Shown here: positions 60,505-64,000 of the stretch, in pieces
How positions within the stretch are numbered: position 1 is the first letter of the stretch
How the letters are laid out: each line of letters opens with the position of its first letter
DNA from: Sphingopyxis sp.
GTDB taxonomy: Bacteria > Pseudomonadota > Alphaproteobacteria > Sphingomonadales > Sphingomonadaceae
NCBI RefSeq assembly: GCF_016704835.1
Contig: NZ_JADIZJ010000001.1
Coordinates: 1,287,001 to 1,351,000, forward strand
DNA length: 64,000 nt
Direction: 5' to 3'
Position numbers and translations under genes: made by a program
The notes under the pieces: generated by a model
What the model saw: the letters and a program-made list of their open reading frames with translations, nothing else
The model's database searches: none
What the model was told of the DNA's origin: nothing

Positions 60505-62337
60505 ATGTCTCTGCGCAATATTGCCATTATCGCTCACGTCGATCATGGAAAAACGACCCTCGTCGACCAGCTGTTCCGCCAGTCGGGTACCTTTCGCGAC
60601 AACCAGCGTGTCGAAGAACGAGCCATGGATTCCAATGACTTGGAAAAGGAACGCGGGATTACAATTCTCGCCAAATGCACCAGTGTCGAGTGGGGCGAAG
60701 GCGCAGACCTGACGCGAATCAATATCGTCGACACCCCGGGTCACGCCGATTTCGGTGGCGAGGTCGAGCGGATCCTGAGCATGGTCGACGGGGTCATCCT
60801 GCTCGTCGATGCCGCCGAAGGCCCGATGCCGCAGACCAAGTTCGTCACCGGCAAGGCGCTCGCGCTGGGACTCAAGCCGATCGTCGTCGTCAACAAGATC
60901 GACCGTAGCGACGCGCGCGCCGCTGAGGTGCTCGACGAAGTGTTCGAACTGTTCCTGACCCTCGAAGCCAATGACGAACAGCTCGACTTCCCGATCCTTT
61001 ATGCCTCGGGCCGCGGCGGCTATGCCTCGGATAGCACCGACGCGCGCGACGGCACGCTCGAACCCTTGTTCAAGACGATCGTCAGCCACGTGCCGACGCC
61101 CGGCCTGCCCGAAGACGGCCCCTTCACTTTTCTCGCGACCCTGCTCGACCGCGACAATTTCATCGGCCGCGTCCTCACTGGCCGCGTTCAGTCGGGGACG
61201 ATCAAGCTCAACCAGGCGATCCACGCGCTCGACATGGACGGCAAAATCATCGAGACTGGCCGCGCGTCGAAGCTGCTCGCATTCCGCGGGCTCGAGCGCG
61301 TTCCCGTCGAAGAAGCGCGCGCCGGTGACATCGTCGCGATTGCGGGGCTTTCGCAGGCGACCGTGGCGAACACCATCGCCGACATCAGCGTGACCGAGCC
61401 GATCGCCGCGCAGCCGATCGATCCGCCGACGCTGTCGATGCGCTTTGCGGTCAATGATTCGCCGATGGCGGGGCGCGAAGGCAGCAAGGTTACGAGCCGC
61501 ATGATCCGCGACCGCCTGATGCGCGAAAGCGAAACCAATGTTGCGATCCGTGTCACCGAAAGCGCCGACAAGGACAGCTTCGAAGTCGCGGGCCGCGGCG
61601 AGCTGCAGCTCGGCGTGCTCATCGAAACGATGCGCCGCGAAGGCTTCGAACTCGGGATCAGCCGGCCGCGCGTGCTGTTCGGCGAGGACGAGAATGGCAA
61701 GCGCACCGAACCGTATGAAACCGTGCTCATCGACGTCGACGACGAGCATAGCGGCACCGTTGTCGAGAAGATGCAGATCCGCAAGGCCGAGCTCACCGAC
61801 ATGCGTCCGTCGGGCGGCGGCAAGACGCGCATCACCTTCAGCGGCCCGTCACGCGGCCTGATCGGCTATCATGGCGAATTCCTCTCCGACACGCGCGGCA
61901 CCGGGATCATGAACCGGTTGTTCGAAAAATACGGTCCGCACAAAGGCCAGATCGCCGGGCGCCAGAACGGCGTGCTGATCAGCAACGGCCCCGGCGAGGC
62001 CAATGCCTATGCGCTCGGCCCGCTCGAAGAACGCGGCATCCTGTTCGTCTCGCCCGGCGAGGCGCTCTACGAGGGCATGATCATCGGGGAGAATGCCAAG
62101 CCCGATGACCTTGAAGTCAACCCGATGAAGTCGAAGCAGCTGACCAACTTTCGCGTCAGCGGCAAGGACGATGCGATCCGCCTGACCCCGCCCAAGCGCA
62201 TGACGCTGGAGCAGGCGATCGCCTATATCGACGACGACGAAATGGTCGAAGTGACCCCGAAGAACATCCGCCTCCGCAAGGCGCTGCTCGACCCGAACGA
62301 GCGCAAGAAGGCGTCGCGCAGCAAGCAGGCGGCTTAA
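60505..62337 (+). CDS. typA: Ribosome-binding GTPase TypA/BipA
   Basis: A 610-residue translational GTPase, full length. G1 AHVDHGKT at residues 10-17, a G2 Thr in RGITILAK, G3 DTPGHADFGG, G4 NKID. The domain II, III and V sections follow, and the TypA-specific C-terminal domain has LISNGPGEANAYALGPLEERG and TPPKRMTLEQAIAYI. TypA supports ribosome assembly and growth under cold and other stress. A strong terminator follows the stop codon. Confidence 0.97.
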   Translation: MSLRNIAIIAHVDHGKTTLVDQLFRQSGTFRDNQRVEERAMDSNDLEKERGITILAKCTSVEWGEGADLTRINIVDTPGHADFGGEVERILSMVDGVILLVDAAEGPMPQTKFVTGKALALGLKPIVVVNKIDRSDARAAEVLDEVFELFLTLEANDEQLDFPILYASGRGGYASDSTDARDGTLEPLFKTIVSHVPTPGLPEDGPFTFLATLLDRDNFIGRVLTGRVQSGTIKLNQAIHALDMDGKIIETGRASKLLAFRGLERVPVEEARAGDIVAIAGLSQATVANTIADISVTEPIAAQPIDPPTLSMRFAVNDSPMAGREGSKVTSRMIRDRLMRESETNVAIRVTESADKDSFEVAGRGELQLGVLIETMRREGFELGISRPRVLFGEDENGKRTEPYETVLIDVDDEHSGTVVEKMQIRKAELTDMRPSGGGKTRITFSGPSRGLIGYHGEFLSDTRGTGIMNRLFEKYGPHKGQIAGRQNGVLISNGPGEANAYALGPLEERGILFVSPGEALYEGMIIGENAKPDDLEVNPMKSKQLTNFRVSGKDDAIRLTPPKRMTLEQAIAYIDDDEMVEVTPKNIRLRKALLDPNERKKASRSKQAA

Positions 62338-62344
62338 GATACGA

Positions 62345-62377
62345 ACCGGCGGCTCCCAAGGCCGCCGGTTTTTCTTT
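62345..62377 (+). terminator. Rho-independent terminator of typA
   Basis: Perfect nine-base stem ACCGGCGGC/GCCGCCGGT with loop TCCCAAG and then TTTTCTTT, starting eight bases past the typA stop codon. Confidence 0.92.
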
Positions 62378-62397
62378 GTGTGCGGTCCTATTTTCCC

Positions 62398-62425
62398 TTC
62401 GTGTCGAGCGCAGTCGAGACACCCT
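62398..62425. repeat. Half copy of palindromic repeat, family B
   Basis: CCTTCGTGTCGAGCGCAGTCG followed by AGACACC resembles one arm of the family B repeat. No second arm is seen nearby. Confidence 0.6.
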
Positions 62426-62488
62426 GCGGCTTGGCGCTGCCCCGATACCTGTCTCGGCTTTACTCCCCACGAACGGCTACGCGTCCCC

Positions 62489-62700
62489 TCATCGCTCCGC
62501 GGCGTGACCCAGCCCGACCTTGCGCAATGCCTGCCCGATTTCGCGGTCGCGGCGATGCGCGAGGCGACCGCGGTGTTCGGGCGCCAGTTCAAGCGGTACG
62601 AGCATCCCGATGTGATGATGACGGGGTCGAGACGCGCACGTCGTCGCCCGTGCGCTTTGCCCGGGGCGAGGATTTTCGGCGCTTGGACACCGCGCAAGGC
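62489..62700 (+). pseudogene. C-terminal remnant of an FAD-dependent dehydrogenase (COG2509 type)
   Basis: Reads DLAQCLPDFAVAAMREATAVFG and QFKRYEHPDVMMTG, then, after a missing G near 62628, VETRTSSPVRFARGEDF. This order, with VETRTSSPVR, is the hallmark of the C-terminal part of the 'uncharacterised FAD-dependent dehydrogenase' family, where PAGEGAGYAGGI should follow. Here it is replaced by unrelated sequence at about 62690. No N-terminal or FAD-binding part exists upstream. A small decayed fragment. Confidence 0.72.
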
Positions 62701-62729
62701 GAAGGCGGCGAGGGAGGGGGCAGCGGCGT

Positions 62730-62900
62730 GATCCTCCGGTCGCCCTTCGGCTGGCCGGCAGGCCGGCCGCTCAGGATAAACGGCCCGTCGGGCAGCGATG
62801 GGGAGGGGGTCGTCGCCGCGGACGGTGGTGGAGGATTACTCCCCGTCGGCCATGCGGGCTGCCATCTCACCATGGCGCCGCCACAGGAGGATTTTCCGGT
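62730..62900. repeat. Intergenic repeat-like sequence, family C (copy 4)
   Basis: GTGATCCTCCGGTCGCCC at one end and CCACAGGAGGATTTTCC at the other, with GATGGGGAGGGGGTCGTCG and GGTGGTGGAGGATTACTCC inside. It follows the dehydrogenase remnant and may have caused its truncation. No gene is seen up to 63042. Confidence 0.55.
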
Positions 62901-63042
62901 CGGATCGGACGGCGGCGCCCATATGGCCTAAGCCGCATCGCGCCGTACGGCCCTGGTCGATAAAGGCTAATGCGCGTTTACCGTCTTTTCATGCGGCCCT
63001 CATATGGCAGCGGTGAAGGGACCAATTTTAGAGAGGCGATCC

Positions 63043-63498
63043 ATGCCGATTGGTCCCGAAATGCGGCGGCTGCGCGCCGAGCATGCTGCACTGGCCACGC
63101 TCGCACAGATATTGATAGGGCTGATCCGTACCCCCGAATCGCCGCGCCCGACCGAGCTGGCGTCGGTTCGCGTGATGCTGCGCGACACGTTGCTCCGCCA
63201 TTTGAAGTGCGAGGACTGGATCCTCTATCCGCGCCTGAAGGCGAGCGGCAATGCTGCGGTGGTGGCGCTGGCGGGCGAGTTCGAGCGCGAACTGGGGCAT
63301 ATTGCGCAGGATTATGCGGCCTATGACGCGAAATGGACCGCCGAGCGGATCGCGGGCGACTGGCCGGCTTTCTGCCGCGAGACCGAAGCCGTGCTCGACG
63401 TGCTGGGCGTGCGGATGGAGCGCGAAAATTGCGAACTTTATCCGGTCGCTGAGCAGATGGACCTGGCGGGGCAGGACGGCGCGCGGGCGCAGCGATAA
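63043..63498 (+). CDS. Hemerythrin-like (HHE) domain protein
   Basis: A 151-residue four-helix protein. Iron-ligand-type positions: LRAEHAALATL, LLRHLKCEDWILYPRL, EFERELGHIAQDYAAY and RENCELYPVAEQM (ExxxxYP). HHE proteins bind a diiron centre and are tied to oxygen, nitric oxide or oxidative stress sensing or to cluster repair. GAGAGG lies seven bases before the ATG at 63043; an in-frame ATG at 63004 would add thirteen residues. Confidence 0.85.
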   Translation: MPIGPEMRRLRAEHAALATLAQILIGLIRTPESPRPTELASVRVMLRDTLLRHLKCEDWILYPRLKASGNAAVVALAGEFERELGHIAQDYAAYDAKWTAERIAGDWPAFCRETEAVLDVLGVRMERENCELYPVAEQMDLAGQDGARAQR

Positions 63499-63594
63499 TT
63501 TGGCGATGGCCTGCATGGCGAGCGGCCGCCTTGCCATTGACGATGATGGCGCGCTCCCGCTAGGGCCGCGCCATCATTTTATGGGAATATAGCT

Positions 63595-63879
63595 ATGACC
63601 GATACCCCGCCCGACCATATGTCGACCAACCCGCGCTCACCCCATTTCGATATGGAGGTGCTCCAGCGCGGCATCGGCATCCGATTCAAGGGCAAGGAAC
63701 GTACCGACGTCGAGGAATATTCGATATCCGAAGGCTGGATCCGCGTCGCCGCGGGCAAGTCGAAGGACCGCTTTGGCCAGCCGATGACGATCAAGCTGTC
63801 GGGCGAGGTCGAGGCGTGGTTCGAGGATACGGTGGCGGCCGGTGAGGGTGAAGCCGCCAAGGATGCGGGCGAGGCCTAA
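63595..63879 (+). CDS. DUF3297 family protein
   Basis: A 94-residue soluble protein. RGIGIRFKGKERTDVEEYSISEGWIRVAAGKSKDR is shown here only in part: the blocks GIGIRFKG, VEEYSISEGW and GKSKDRFG are near invariant in DUF3297. Function unknown. A family A palindromic repeat follows its stop codon. Confidence 0.9.
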   Translation: MTDTPPDHMSTNPRSPHFDMEVLQRGIGIRFKGKERTDVEEYSISEGWIRVAAGKSKDRFGQPMTIKLSGEVEAWFEDTVAAGEGEAAKDAGEA

Positions 63880-63887
63880 CTTCCATT

Positions 63888-63963
63888 CGTTATGGCGAGC
63901 GCAGCGAAGCAATCCAAAGCGGTTTACGCCGCTTTGGATTGCTTCGCTGCGCTCGCAATGACA
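63888..63963. repeat. Dispersed palindromic repeat, family A (copy 5), perfect 28-bp arms
   Basis: The best-preserved copy: arms 63895-63922 and 63929-63956 are perfectly complementary over 28 bases around a six-base loop (TTTACG), flanked by CGTTATG and CAATGAC. Such a perfect hairpin suggests recent spread. Confidence 0.93.
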
Positions 63964-64000
63964 CAGATTCGAGAAGGTTCGTCGAGCCTTACTGGCCCAG

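Noticed and set aside
60442..61749. 435-codon frame antisense to typA
   Set aside because: No motif; typA is unambiguous on the other strand.
63980..64000. Possible 3' end of a minus-strand gene (reads L-G-Q-stop)
   Set aside because: Only four codons are visible at the right edge; cannot be supported.

Overview
The window is 64 kb of GC-rich DNA from an alphaproteobacterium, most likely a sphingomonad of the Sphingopyxis type. This is judged from gene content, not from a marker search: four large TonB-dependent receptors, DUF4402 secreted proteins, an NDUFS6-like zinc-finger protein, a DUF3297 protein, glnK-amt, and palindromic intergenic repeats based on GAAGCAATCC and GAGCGAAGTCGAG. No rRNA or CRISPR array is present. 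One tRNA (Gln, anticodon CUG) lies at 23.06 kb.

Layout. 0-17 kb is mostly housekeeping: a TonB receptor running off the left edge, a sigma-54-driven glnK-amt operon, a four-gene run of EEP hydrolase, DUF2007, PNPOx-like and DUF924 proteins, two secreted proteins of unknown function, TldD, two DUF4402 proteins around a zf-CHCC protein, a lone ABC ATPase, NadB, a sulfotransferase-like protein, a GlsB/YeaQ protein and an M20 amidohydrolase. 17-23 kb holds a PadR regulator with a clear palindromic operator facing a ferric-reductase-like membrane protein, then an acyl-CoA dehydrogenase, an M19 dipeptidase, a DoxX-like protein, a ferredoxin-NADP reductase and the tRNA.

23.7-32.0 kb is the most unusual part. 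It is a nine-gene minus-strand operon that starts with a thermostable-hemolysin family protein and continues with an AMP-forming acyl ligase, a haem-oxygenase-like diiron protein, an SDR, a TPR protein, a methyltransferase, a FecI-type sigma factor, a FecR-type regulator and an STN-domain TonB receptor. It looks like a small-molecule biosynthesis cluster coupled to its own cell-surface-signalling receptor. Seven of the nine genes carry single-base indels, mostly in G or C runs, so the locus is either decaying or poorly resolved in the consensus.

32-54 kb is an accessory catabolic region. An AraC-controlled block (TonB receptor, acetoacetyl-CoA-synthetase-like ligase, MFS carrier, tannase-family esterase, FMN hydroxyacid oxidase, type-B carboxylesterase, SDR) is followed by a second block (TonB receptor, FAD hydroxyacid dehydrogenase, MFS carrier, AraC, FadR/GntR, ROK kinase) with a shared promoter motif. 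Remnants of two MFS genes follow.

54-64 kb returns to common genes: a membrane protein/ECF sigma/small membrane protein trio with an apparent CTG start, a TelA-XpaC pair, a BASS-type symporter, an MTA/SAH-nucleosidase-like protein, TypA/BipA with a good terminator, a degraded FAD-dehydrogenase fragment, a hemerythrin-like protein and a DUF3297 protein. Three families of dispersed palindromic repeats fill many of the gaps.
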